Source of the DNA: Citrus sinensis
Taxonomy: Eukaryota > Streptophyta > Magnoliopsida > Sapindales > Rutaceae
DNA: 64,000 nucleotides
Assembly: GCF_022201045.2 (NCBI RefSeq)
Contig: NC_068564.1
Location: forward strand, 1,736,001 to 1,800,000
Direction: 5' to 3'
In this document: piece by piece, positions 1-11,468 of the stretch
Numbering within the stretch: position 1 is the stretch's first letter
How the letters are laid out: each line of letters opens with the position of its first letter
Translations under genes and position numbers: made by a program
The notes under the pieces: model-generated
What the model was told of the DNA's origin: nothing
The model's input: only the letters and a program-made list of their open reading frames with translations
Database searches by the model: none

Positions 1-210
1 GCCGAGAATCCTCTCAATTTAACCTTTGAATTCCTCTTTTTTGATGTCCAGAGTTATCACTCTTCGTACGCCAATACTAGCGCCATTGCACTGGTTAGGG
101 ACTACGCCAATACTAGAGCCACTGCACTAGTTAGGGAATTGTAAGGAGATTACTCGCCATGAATGTGTGCGTTCAACGTGTATAAGCTTCAAATTGGCAC
201 TTCGAGAAAG
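1..210 (-). pseudogene. F-box gene fragment at window edge
   Basis: The stretch near 150-200 (TTACTCGCCATGAAT followed by a GTGTATAAGCTTCAAATT-like run) matches the coding part of the neighbouring F-box gene at about 1150-1195 (TTCTCGCCATGAATTTGAG ... GTGTAAACTTCAAATT). The first 40 bases resemble the neighbour near 958-975. A 36-bp direct repeat (about 68-103 and 104-139, CGCCAATACTAG...) has grown between these two parts. No long open frame remains. This is probably a decayed paralogue cut by the window edge; the match is from eye alignment only. Confidence 0.45.
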
Positions 211-500
211 CCATTAAAAACAAGCAGATAAAAAATGGAGGCATCCATAATGTTTCATAATGCAAGGCCTCGATAATCTATATAGGACAAGTCAAAAAAA
301 AAGAAAAAAGAAGAAGCATATTTAAGTACATGTATATAAGTATAAAGAATATATATATATCTATAGTGCAATTATATGTCTATTCCAACACCCTCACTAT
401 ATGTTGAAAGCCCATAAAGTTTCATTTCACCAGGGGGACATGAATGGAAACGTTGTGTTAATATATAATAATTCTCAATCCCAATGGGAAATTCAAAGAG

Positions 501-1744
501 CTAATAATAGAATAGGTTATTATCTTCTTGGTTTGTTGATACCGTACGTGAAGAGACATAAACCTTGTATCCTGATTTCAGGAAGCCGCTCCTAGGACCA
601 CTCATCTCTTCAACTAAATTCCCAAAGTTTCTGAGAGAAAGAACGCTCCTTGTGAAGCTGGCATTTCTAAGAGGAAAAGCACTCGGTTCCCCAGTCTCAG
701 TTTCTTCTCCATCACATCCCTTCGGAAAAAGACGGTTCCAGCTGATACCGTTCGTCTTAAGATCAAGAACAAGCACGTAATTACTCGAAGAATCTCCCCT
801 AAAAAACAAGCTATCACCACTGGCACAGGCAAAGGGATGGCAAAATTGAGTAGTAAAGATCCTGTGCACTCTTACCCATTCTCTCTTGCGGTAGTCTATC
901 ATTACGAATAAATCACAATCAAAGTGCGAATGGGATGCACGTCCAAAAATAGCTAATGATCCTCTCAGATTAACCATGTTATACACTTCCGCAAAATATA
1001 GAGGAGTCCTGTTGAATTTCTCTTTGCTGAGCACAAAAGATATTATCATCCATCGTGAGCTTCCGAGAGATACAGCAACCAATGTATGTCTCCATGCGCA
1101 GATACGCCCCATTTATTGAACAGATGGTGATAAAAGGGAAGTGGTGGGGAGACTTCTCGCCATGAATTTGAGCCCAATGTGTAAACTTCAAATTTGTCGT
1201 ATAAATCACCGTCGAATGCTTTTCTAGCAGTCACTCGAATAATCTTGTACGTATTGATTGTATGATCAAACCCTACTCCAAACCTCACCCAACCCGAACA
1301 GAGACTAGGCCTTGGCAGCTCTAGAATTTCCCTTCTGAGGGGATTGCACGAGTACACTTTCTCTTGATGATCGAGATTCTGAAAGCACAATAAACCATAA
1401 GCGACGCAATAGACGATATAATTTTCTTCAATCTTTGAGAAATCCAAGATTGGATGTTTACTTTGTTTGATGGGATTGTCGAAATCGCCGTATGTAAGTG
1501 AATGCATGGTTTTTCAAGGACCCAGTGGAGTAAGAACTTCTGGTTCAGTATCATCACTGAAATTGAATGCAGCAGATGCAGAGTGCATGCTAGCGAAAGA
1601 ATGATCATCAATTATGTTGCGCCAGTTCTTACAGACTGATCGGAAACGCAAACGTGATTTTACGGGTAGCCTCAGTAAGACGTCGCAGACGACATTGGAG
1701 TTTGTATCTTGCATTGTGTTCGATCGTCTCAATTGAACACCCAC
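501..1744 (-). pseudogene. F-box protein gene with broken reading frame
   Basis: The 5' part reads like an F-box: VVCDVLLRLPVKSRLRFR then SVCKNWRNIIDD, the usual SKP1-binding stretch of SCF ubiquitin-ligase adaptors. It is followed by an F-box-associated region (YGLLCFQN, VYSCNPLRREILELP, VGFDHTINTYKIIRV, FEVYTLGSNSWREV). The likely start is the ATG at 1714; a splice acceptor TTGCAG lies just before 1749, so a 5' UTR exon is likely. The frame is not whole: a TGA occurs at about 1514-1516 after LTPLGP, and between about 1050 and 1065 the frame shifts, after which the C-terminal part continues (FVLSKEKFNRTPLYFAEVYN to SFTRSVLSLRNFGNL). It could instead hide an unusual intron, but I see no good donor/acceptor pair. 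F-box genes of this type often occur in clusters with many pseudogenes. Function unknown. Confidence 0.75.
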
Positions 1745-2189
1745 GCCTCCTGCAAGTAAAAGTTACTTCAGAGTTAAGGTACTGCTCTGTTTCTGTAGTT
1801 TAGGGCAATGAAGTAACAATTTAAACATTAAAAAAAAAAAACTGTTATGATCTTCGGAATCAAGCTGTTTAACAAAGAAACGATACAGAGGAGGGCAATC
1901 AAAAAATTATACTTACCTGAATCCAAATCTCGTAATGTTTCACCGAATGAACAAATCTCGTTTCCTAATAAAAGGAGGAATGAAAAATAATTACCCAAAA
2001 TCTACGTTATTTTCAAAAAGTTTAAAAAAAAGAAAAGAAATTTTGACAATTAATCAATTGAGTCCCCCCTTATTTATTTATTTATTTATTGGCCAATTTA
2101 TTTAAGTTTCTTGATAGTGTGTTTTTATTTCTATTTCAGTTTACAGGTCTGAACTATATAAATAAAGAGATGATAATATATATAAACTC

Positions 2190-2330
2190 TGTCAGCTATA
2201 CAAGAAGCATTCTTTCTCTCAGAAACTTTGGCAATTTAAATGCCGAGGGCCGTCGACTACTTGAAATCAGCAGGCATAGTTTTATGTTCCTCCATTTATC
2301 GACAAAGGAGATGGTTGAGAGCTACTTTCT
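2190..2330 (+). pseudogene. Inverted 3' fragment of the F-box gene
   Basis: On the plus strand, SYTRSILSLRNFGNL is encoded at about 2194-2240. It is nearly the same as SFTRSVLSLRNFGNL at the C-terminus of the minus-strand F-box gene (about 620-665). DNA similarity continues downstream (CTTGAAATCAG...TTTTATGT against CCTGAAATCAG...TTTATGT). Only the last part of the gene is present, with no F-box, so this is a relic of an inverted duplicate. Confidence 0.6.
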
Positions 2331-3009
2331 GTTTTTGAAAACTGAACTCAAGTATGTTACTTATTTTGCTGCAATACAGATGACACGTCTTTGGTGTAAT
2401 CAAACCAAGTATTATTGTAAACAAATATAATGGCATCCACATTCCAGATCAAATCATGCCTCTGTTACACTGCAGAATTCAGGGCCGAATTTGTTGCACT
2501 GCAGAATTTGAGGCCAAGCCAGAACAACGATTCATTCAAAAGAAACTGAACTCGAAGCCATGTATGTACAGAGCCACAATTCATCTTCTTCCTACATTGT
2601 TAATTGCAATAAAAAAACATAAAACGATCATCTTTCCTACATGCTCTAATTGCAACAAAAACAAAAAATGCCAAAAGTGCTGCATATCTCCGAAATGATC
2701 TTGTATTCATGTACACTACCAGAGTTGCTCGTTGTACAGGATTGTACAAGGCAACAACATCACACAGAAACAGTGCTATTCAGTTTACAAAAATGGAAAA
2801 TAACTAAACTTTCAAAACTACAAGTCACATAGGCAACACCAGCTCAAGCAAATGACTTTCTGCATCTGACTGAACATCCTCACTTACACATATGACCTGA
2901 TGAACACTGCATTATATAATTTACACCTCACATTATTTTTCAGATTTCATAAATAATTTTTATCAACTAACTTGTGTCAAAAGAATGTATAGGTTAATAA
3001 AGGGCTCTT

Positions 3010-6000
3010 TCAGTTGTTGCTTCTTCCACGAACCCAACGAGCGGAGCCTGTCTTTGCCAGACCAGAATAATAACCACCAACATTTGCTACAAATAGGGGA
3101 TCCCTATCTTCAATTATGTACTCGTTGCTGCCACTACTAGTGGCATTTTCCTGATCTGTCTGTTCCAACTCTTTTGTTAAATTCTCCATTGTCTTCTTTA
3201 AATTAGCTTTGGTCATCTGCCCTGCCTCCCCTGTCGAGATGCCCACCATTGTAACCTTTGGAAGAAATGGATTTAGCTGTAAGTTCCGTTTGGTGCATTC
3301 TATATACGAACTGCCCTGAGCTTCACAATCTTGCTTTGACCATAGGTGCCTAAACCAATCTCCAAAAGGAAACCGAAAATCTGGTCTCTGATCACGTTTA
3401 TCGAGATGTTTATCTTCCAATTTAAGATCTGAAGAGCCATTATTTGTTTCAGAATTGGCAAGGCAACTGGTTGACTCAGAAGCTCTTAGGAAAGAAGCTG
3501 CACTCCTGCAAACAGAATAAACATTGTCATTATGGAACCAATCATATTGATGATTCATGTATATGCAAAAACTGCATCTAAATAGGTTTTCAATTATGCA
3601 TACATCACATAAAGAGTTTATGCGTAGCTTAAGTTTGCACGATCAAATTATAAAGGCACAAGAAATTCTAGTCTTCAAGGAGTGAAGGTATGTGTTCAAC
3701 CATCTTAGAATTCAAGTTGCCAAAAAGGGGCATAGTATGTACCTATTCTCAAAGGAGTCAACCATGTACGGAAATTTTGGTTGAATTCCAGTAGCTTTCC
3801 GCAACCACCTATTACCGAGGAGTACTCTGTCAACAGCATAAAGAAGCTGGATTTCAGCAGCCTTTGAAATAACACTTAAAGGTATTGCAGGATGACCTAT
3901 CTCATCCATCATTTCTTGAACCTGTAGATAATACTGTCACTCATTAGCATAACAATTTTATATTGAATTTCTTGCCTTTGCCAAACTATTCCCAGAAAAC
4001 TGAGCATACACAGATGCTAAAGACACTGTTATTACAAATTCAAAAGTTTAATTTCTTTCTAACTTCAAAATCTAATTTGATGTTTCAAGAGTAAGAAAAG
4101 TACAAGATTATTAATCTATGATGTGTGTGTGTGTGTGTGTGCATCGAAGCAGTAAATAAGTTTTAATTCCCAAAGCTAAATTTATTGTCATACCTGCCTT
4201 TCAGCATCCACAAACTAAAAAGAAGTTTTACCTCTGGAGGCTCCCATATACTATCTCCAATTTCTTCAACAACCTCTGCTGCCAAATTGTCATCAATGAC
4301 ATCACGTCGACGTTGCATGTGTCGAGTTTGAATTAAGGCATGGAAGTGCTGATCGACAGATTCTTCAAGAATGTTATCTAGCATGTTTTTATCAAAGAAG
4401 TATGGAGTATACCTAATATGAGAAATAGAAGGAATAAGCACCAGATACACTGAAGAAGCTGCAATTATAGTAAATGCCAAAGAACTCACCATTTAATTCC
4501 ATCGGCAGTAGCTATTGCAATATCTAAATTTTGAGCGCTGAAAACAGGAACACCATCCACCTTTTTTTTTCTACCACTATCTGGAATTGTCCTAAGAAGT
4601 TTGTTTGCAGCTTTGACCTAATAGAGCATACACTTTCTTTTTAGAAATGAATGCCAACTTACAACAAGAGAAACTATATTAAAAATTGTGAAGGCAAACA
4701 AAATTCATGAGCATACCACTGTAATTTACCTGTTTCTCATTTGGAACAAATTGAAATAAGTGAGGCTTTTCCTGCATTGCACATAATAAAGGAAAAAAAA
4801 TTGGTGGATAAATAGAAACAAACAAATTTCTCTGCTGACAAATACAGTATTAAGCAATGTTTCACACATTAAAAAAACATTAAAATACAACAAAGATATC
4901 CATGATACAAACTTTGACAGGAGCAAAGTAATTCGCCGAGCAAACATAGATTTATGAACCTAATTGTTCAATATATGCTGAGCTTTGGGTGTATGAGTAG
5001 GGATGCACATGTTAGCATATAAATAGTCAGAAACGTATTTACATTTTAATATTTGCAATCTATCACGTTTAGTAGCTCCCCAATGATAACACAGAGCGAA
5101 TAAAGTATTTCCTATGCTTCATAGAAATAGAATCCTATAAGCTAATCGGTGGGTCTATAATCCTAGATTCAAATCCAATGATCCAACATCAACTATTCAA
5201 CAAGCAGATATAACTTTAATCAAGTGAGCAAATACCTTAAAGTGTTCGTATGCCAAATCAAGGCGACATGCCCCTACCACACCACTTGGAATATTCAGCT
5301 GTTTAACATATGTGACTGAAAAAACAAACAAAGGTGATATCAATTTCAAAGCGCAAAATAGTTTAAAATTTGGAAATAATGATCAAGAATAAGAAGACAC
5401 AAGCAAGAAGTAGGTCACATAGACCTAACATCTAATAGATCCATCAAGAAATATAGTCAACTATGAACATAAAGACTTGAGTTTGTAATCTGCCTCCTTA
5501 ACAAGGGTAATTTATTCTATCAAGTTCCATAAAACTAATTGAAGAGGGCTGTTGCAATCATAAAAAAATTTCAAAATAAAGGAGGAAATATTCAAGATTA
5601 CCACTAAAAATTGGCATTGCGCGGACATGACCACAGAAAATGAAAATAAAATGACTGATAATTCATACCTGCATCGCCTAAATCCATGAAAAAGCGAAAA
5701 ACAGGGCCATTCCTTTCACTCTTAGTAATTGTTGCAAACAACTTCTTTAGCCACTCAGGTGTCCTATAATCGAAAGAAATTTTCGTCCAAAAGAGTAAAA
5801 AATGAAAATAATACACACACACACATACACACAAAAAAATTATTCTCAACATGCTCTAATAACTTCAACTCTTATCATTAATTTCAAAATTCGCAGGCAT
5901 ACAATTAAGCTTAAGCATAATTCACACGTGCGTGGTAGAAGAGATGAGGAAGAATCAAAAACCTTTTAGAAATGAAGGGGATATCGAAGTGAGTGGAGAC

Positions 6001-6384
6001 AGCCATGAGCCCAGTGCCGGAAAGATCACACATGCTAAAAACCTGGCCCACGAAGGCGGGCCCACCGCCTTTCCCACTAGAATTAATCGCGGAAATCCTG
6101 ACCGTCGATGGGAACCCCGAGCTGGAGGACTCAGACGACGAAGCACCTGAGTTGGACGAGATGGAGTCGGACCCGACGGGCGAACGAGTTGAGGAGGAGG
6201 GGCAGGATGAGTCGGCGAATTTGAGCGGGATGCAGAGTCTGGAAGCAGGAGCGGACGACGGTTGGGATTGGGAAGACGGCGTCGTTTTGGTAGGGGTGAT
6301 GAGAGAGAAAAGAGTGGAGGTTGTCGCGTTGATGAAGCTTGATATTTGGTTTTGGAGATGGTTGGGTTCCGCTGGCGAAGCCAT
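3010..6384 (-). CDS. Tic22-like family protein (At5g62650-like)
   Basis: Eight exons join in frame: 6384-5963, 5763-5669, 5315-5236, 4771-4730, 4617-4490, 4412-4232, 3921-3743, 3505-3010, giving 540 residues. All introns are GT-AG. The N-terminal 100 residues are Ser/Thr/Pro-rich, as in a plastid-targeting region. The core includes QVFSMCDLSGTGLMAVSTH, PEWLKKLFATITKSERNGP, VDGVPVFSAQNLDIAIA and TPYFFDKNMLDNILEESVD, which I recognise as the larger plant Tic22-like protein rather than classical Tic22 (about 270 residues). Tic22 proteins act in the space between the plastid envelopes during protein import; whether this longer relative does the same is not known. The C-terminus is Lys/Glu-rich and ends GSARWVRGRSNN. 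Family assignment rests on memory of the Arabidopsis orthologue. Confidence 0.82.
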
Positions 6385-7771
6385 AGATTTTGCTGGGTGG
6401 CTACTGGTTTTGTGAAATTTTTATGTGTTTTCAGAAGAGAATTTTGAAAAAGAAGAGGAAGAGGATTGGTGGCGTTGGAGTTTTTTCTATTTGGATTTTA
6501 TACAAACGCACATATTTTTACAGGAGACTGACGATTCACTTTTGAAATTAATACGTATTACATACTATATATCCGCTTATTATTTTCACATTTCTAGTAG
6601 TCAATAAACACTACACTATAATTTTATAATATTATTATTATTTTTTAAAATATTTATATTTATATTTATTATAAATTAAATAAATTAATAAACTAGAAAT
6701 TAAAATTAAAATTAAAAAAATATATGTTTAGGTGTGAACAAAAGATTAATTTAACATATTATTCTTTTTTGTTATTTTTAAATATTTTTTATAATAAATA
6801 TATCATTTATATTCTCAAGATAAGTTATCGATCGACTAATTCATTTATCTCTTTTTTTTTAAAATTTTTATTACCAAATTTTTTGGTATTGTGAAAATAA
6901 TAAAAGATAAGTAATATATATTAATTTCAATATGTGAAAATTAGTGATCTTCCATCTTTTATTAACTATATATAATATCTAATTAATAATAGTTAATTAA
7001 ACAATCCTTTTGGTATTATAGAAGTGCTTATTCGGGTAAGAGTTTTTGTGATTTACTAAAATAGGCTAACAAGTTGTTAAAATTAACTATTTTGCCTTCA
7101 CCTTTTTTTTGAATCAAAGAATCTGACGTAATATAATGATGACAAAACAACATTCATATGGTGTGGTGTTGTAGTGTTAAGTAGTACTATCTTCAAGTAA
7201 TACTATAGTACCTTATGGTCTGTAGTTATTTTTATTACTATAAAATCATTATTAAAACTCTTTCTCATTTTTTTTAATCAATTTCAATTAACTCTATAAT
7301 ATGTCATAATTATACGTTTATTTTTGTCATCATTGAAACACCATTAAAACTCTCTTTATTTATTTATTTATTTTTGTTAGTCTAACTCTTGTCGTAATAT
7401 ATTAATGAAGTTGAACCCGCTTCTTATTTGGTAGTAAAAGATAAATAGTTTAAACGTAAATTAAATATCATTAATCATTAAGTAATTTGTCACACTAGGA
7501 AAATGACTGATGAATAATAAATAAACAATAAATATATTTGAACATAGAACAATTAATAAGATTTAACTTCTTTTATTTTTTAATTTATTAACAATCAATC
7601 AGTAATTGAATTATTTACTCAAAATATGATCAGATCAGGAGAGAATCCTGATCCAATCACACAATGCAACAAATGTTATATAGATGCGTCCGAGGAAAAT
7701 AGAAAACATTTTTGCAACATAAGAAAGCAAAGCAACATCCGACAGCAACAAGCATTTTAATTGAAGGTAAT
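6385..7771. other. AT-rich intergenic stretch
   Basis: This holds the likely 5' UTR and promoter of the Tic22-like gene near 6385-6470 and the 3' flank of the methyltransferase gene at the other end. Between them is very AT-rich sequence with short homopolymers. No gene, no clear transposon ends and no RNA gene were seen. Confidence 0.5.
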
Positions 7772-9619
7772 CTAGTTCTTTGATATGCGTTTGAGGACGA
7801 CAAAAACTTCAATCTCTTTATGCAGTTTCCCATTGTGGATGGACAGAATCTCTGCTTCCTTTGTGTTGATATGGTTGAATATATTTTCCAAAAGCTCTTC
7901 TCCAAAGTGCTTCCCGATGAGTCCCCCTAAGACAGCCCTCAAGTGTGACAAGTAGAATTGAGCAGGGAACGTTTTGTGCCTCATTGGCTGATCCAATTGC
8001 TGCATCCTCTCCATAGCGAAATGCCCATTTCTCTGTATAAGTGATTCCAGCTCCTCCACGTATGGAAAATATGCGGGCACATTGAAAGTGCATACTTTTT
8101 CTTCGCTAATCACACCCTGCATTCAGAAAAGCAATTTGATAGTTATATATATCAATGTATCAAGTACCATGAATTAAAGATGAATTTGTCTTCACACACA
8201 CCATCTTGGCCAAATCCCAAAGGCAAGATCCGAGAAAGTTATATGTTGCTCCCTGAACGGTATCAGCGAAAGGGATCCCACTTGGTCCAGTAATTAATGA
8301 AAAGACCATCAATCCTCCAGGCACAAGTTCTTCGGCTCTAGCATTCAAAATGGACTCAAAGTCGCTCCTGAACTGAGCTTGAAATGTCTCATGCACTCCT
8401 TTCATGAACCTTGTGCATTTGATACTTCCTTGATTCCACTCAAGAGATTTTTCTAGCATATTAACTTTTGGAGTCTTGGAGAGCCAGTGCATTGCATTGA
8501 AGGAGTTTACAACATGTAATGTAGATTTGGGAAACAAACGGCCATGGAAAGAACCCGGCACTCCAGCAGCATAGTATTTTCGAGGAGGGAGAGTTCTAAA
8601 TAGAGTGTTGAAGTCATTTTCAGTGTGATCATTGAAGAAAACTTGGAAGTCCGGCACAGGAAGTGAAAGGTTTTGGAACTTGAACTCTAAAGCTTCTATG
8701 ATATTTTGCACGGAAATGAAGGTGTTAGGACCAACAGAACAGCCTAAATCTGCAATCCTAACTGTGTAGGAATTATCATATCCATAGCTACCCACATCAA
8801 GCTTATTAACTATGGCCTCTCTGACCAATTCCTTTGCAGCATCCACTGTTCCTCTCTGCAGCCATAAGCTTGTTTGTCAACTTTGTGTACGAGTGCAAAG
8901 TACATGTAAAGAAAGAAGTCTTACAATCTACTGCTAATTATAACTGCCAAAAACAATTAACTTTCTACTAAAATCACATCTCATACCCGGCAATGATTTT
9001 GGATATACAAAACTTTATATGCTTAAAATGACTGAGAAACTATCATAATTCTCTTGTGCTAAAACCGACCTTAATTACCTTACCTTACTCAAGCTTATTT
9101 GGTCCATAGATTTACCCGACCTTACTCGACCCACTTACCCGACTTACCTTGACCTTACCAACATTAGTTGTCTACAATTTTAATGGGGGTACTCTGTTCT
9201 CGCGCATATCCATATAAAATGTATACGATCGGTTGGATTATATGTTTGGCATGTTCAAGTTAGTTGGGCATTTTTAATTTTTAATGAGTTTTTAAAGTTT
9301 TCTAAAAACTGTTCCTCATTTCATTCCTCCAACACTGAGCCAAAACAGTACTAGTTCTTACAAAGATATGAACAATTAATCTTGTAAATTAAAGATACTA
9401 AACTCGATTCCAATTACTACAAGTCTTCTAGCTAAATCATGCTATTTTCTGTAATTATTAATTATATAAGATAAAATCATAATCATCATGCCTTTTTTTA
9501 ATATATTTTTTTATTTTTTACGTAATGAAAAGAAGATGAAACGACTCATAAACAAAAAGTTTATATACCTGAAACTGAGAATTATGAGCATAGCTGCAAG
9601 TGCCATCTCCTCCCATCAT
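7772..9619 (-). CDS. SABATH family S-adenosylmethionine-dependent carboxyl methyltransferase
   Basis: Three exons join in frame: 9619-9569, 8855-8202, 8116-7772, giving 349 residues. The protein begins MMGGDGTCSYAHNSQFQRG, the GGxGxxSYxxNS opening of SABATH enzymes that binds the carboxylate substrate and SAM. The SAM-binding loop is RIADLGCSVGPNTF (about 49-62). FQVFFNDHTENDFNTLF, GVPGSFHGRLFP and SFNAMHWLS are further family blocks. These enzymes methylate small carboxylic acids (salicylate, jasmonate, IAA, farnesoate and others). The His-Trp pair in NAMHWLS is typical, but I cannot name the substrate; the sequence feels closer to the farnesoate methyltransferase-like clade (At3g44860/At5g38780) than to salicylate methyltransferases. 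Length is slightly short for the family but nothing appears to be missing. Confidence 0.87.
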
Positions 9620-10660
9620 GGGAAAGGTAACTACTTCATCGACAGCCATCTCTCTTGTTATTGATCTGATCGTTTCTAGCTGGTTGGTTTACTGTCGACT
9701 CAGTTCTCAGCCGCTTTATTGGTTTGGCAACATGGGATTTCACGCCCACAAAAAGTCAAAAAAGGCACGCATTATTGGAAAAGAAAAGGGATTATTTGCA
9801 ATTTTGCATCCAACAAAAAAAAAAAAAAAATGAACATTCGTATTTTAAGAATTTTTCTTGTTATAAAAGTACCTATAGTCTACTTTGCATTCAGATGATA
9901 ATTTAGTATAATTAAATGTATATAATTATTTTGGATACCCCATCAAACACACCCATTTTATTTATGATTATCCTTTGTTTTAAACCTTAAACCTACCACT
10001 TCAACATCATGGCTAATCAAATAATTAGTTAACTGCACTGAAAGAAATTGCCCACGCATGCATATATGATTACAAAAAGACTATGGTTATGTTAGAGTTT
10101 ACCAATAGAGCATGAATTTCAGCCATATACGCAAAGTGATAAATAGTAAAAAATTCATTATAACTCATTATTTATTATTTATCACTTTACATATGTGACT
10201 GAGATTCGTGCTCCACCATAAATGAACTCCAACATAATCAAACCCTTACAAAAATTGAGTTTTTTTTTTTTTAAAAAAAAAAAAAAAAGTAACAGCAATT
10301 TTAGAAGCAAAAAGAAAGGAAAGGAAAAAATAGTAGTGGAGTGCAATTAGATAGAAGAGAATTAGATTGACACTGGAGTACTCTCATTGTAGATTAATAG
10401 TAGATTTTAAGAGTGGGCTAAGAATATAGTAAAACTTAAATTCTAAAAATTTAAAGATTAGTGTACAAAGTAATAGAGCGTTGATTATAATATTTAAAGT
10501 GCAAATAACCCGCCCAGTAACAGTACTCTTTCAGTCGACTGAAGTAAAACTACTCCACTGATCCAGCATCTATAATTCAAAATTCAAATATTTCAAACAA
10601 TATCCTAGCCTATGTTCAGTACTCTTTCAATAATTTTTTGTGGTAGGTCAACCAAAGTCA
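9620..10660. other. AT-rich intergenic stretch
   Basis: Upstream of the methyltransferase gene. It contains poly-A runs (about 9814-9829 and 10261-10289) and the foldback element listed separately at 10090-10234. No gene was seen. Confidence 0.45.
10090..10234. mobile_element. Short foldback MITE-like element
   Basis: The left side reads TGTTAGAGTT...AGCATGAATTTCAG...AGTGATAAATA and the right side is its inverse (TATTTATCACT...CTGAGATTCGTGCTCCA...AACTCCAACA). Arms of about 55-60 bp surround a small AT loop, and a TA dinucleotide flanks both ends. It looks like a small Tc1/mariner-type or unclassified foldback MITE. The family is not certain because the ends do not match the Stowaway consensus. 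Confidence 0.5.
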
Positions 10661-10670
10661 TTACAATTTC

Positions 10671-11269
10671 GGGTAATTTTTAAAAACCTCTCCTGAGGTT
10701 TGGGCTTGTTGCAAGTAGATGACGAGAATTGATTTATTTGTAAAAAACCTCCTACCGTCAGTTAAGTTTAACATTGACCGTTAGTTGACCGTGCAAAGAC
10801 AATATTACCCTTAACAATAGTTTATAAACGAAAATAACTAAAAAAAAAACCAAAATTATTAGCTATTTTACACTTTTTAAATTATTGATATTTTCTTAAA
10901 GTTCTTATAAAAAATTAAAAAATCCTCTTTAAATTATTAATATTTCCTTAAAATTCCTACAAGAAAGATAAAATTAAAAATTTAAAAATGAAATAGTCAT
11001 AATCTTTACCTATGATATTGTAAATTTTTAGAATTGACAAGGATAAAATTGTCAAAAAATAGGATTTGTGCTTTTTGCACCAATAATTTTGATTTTTTTT
11101 AGTTATTTTCGTTTACAAACTATTGTTAAGGGTAATATTGTCTTTGCATGGTCAACTAACGGTCAATGTTAAACTTAACTGACGGTAGGGGATTTTTTAC
11201 AAATAAATCAATTCTCGCCATCTACTTGCAACAAGCCCAAACCTCAGGAGAGGTTTTTAAAAATTACCC
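10671..11269. mobile_element. Mutator-like foldback MITE with 10-bp target duplication
   Basis: This is a 599-bp element with perfect 20-base ends (GGGTAATTTTTAAAAACCTC and its inverse). Inverted arms extend about 190 bp with only a few differences (to about 10860 and from about 11080). The target duplication TTACAATTTC is exact at 10661-10670 and 11270-11279. A 9-10 bp duplication with long inverted ends points to a MULE-derived non-autonomous element. The middle is AT-rich and non-coding. Near-identical arms suggest a recent insertion. It lies 3' of the PPR gene. Confidence 0.85.
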
Positions 11270-11468
11270 TTACAATTTCTGACTGATATCTAACATAAGT
11301 TTGGCACTTAACAAAAAATGCTGTCTTAGTTTACGCCCTAATTGACTAGGTGATCAGAACCTCACATTTTCAGGGATTGAATACAATGTGATTTCTTTTG
11401 CCTCAATACCACAGTGTGATCCCAGCAAGCTTGGAATCTAACCAATGTCTAGTAAATGATGATACAAA

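Noticed and set aside
4124-4141. GT microsatellite and similar AC run at 5813-5833
   Set aside because: Ordinary simple repeats in introns of the Tic22-like gene.
5993-6415. Plus-strand acidic frame of 140 codons
   Set aside because: Antisense to the Ser-rich first exon of the Tic22-like gene; no start context or family match.
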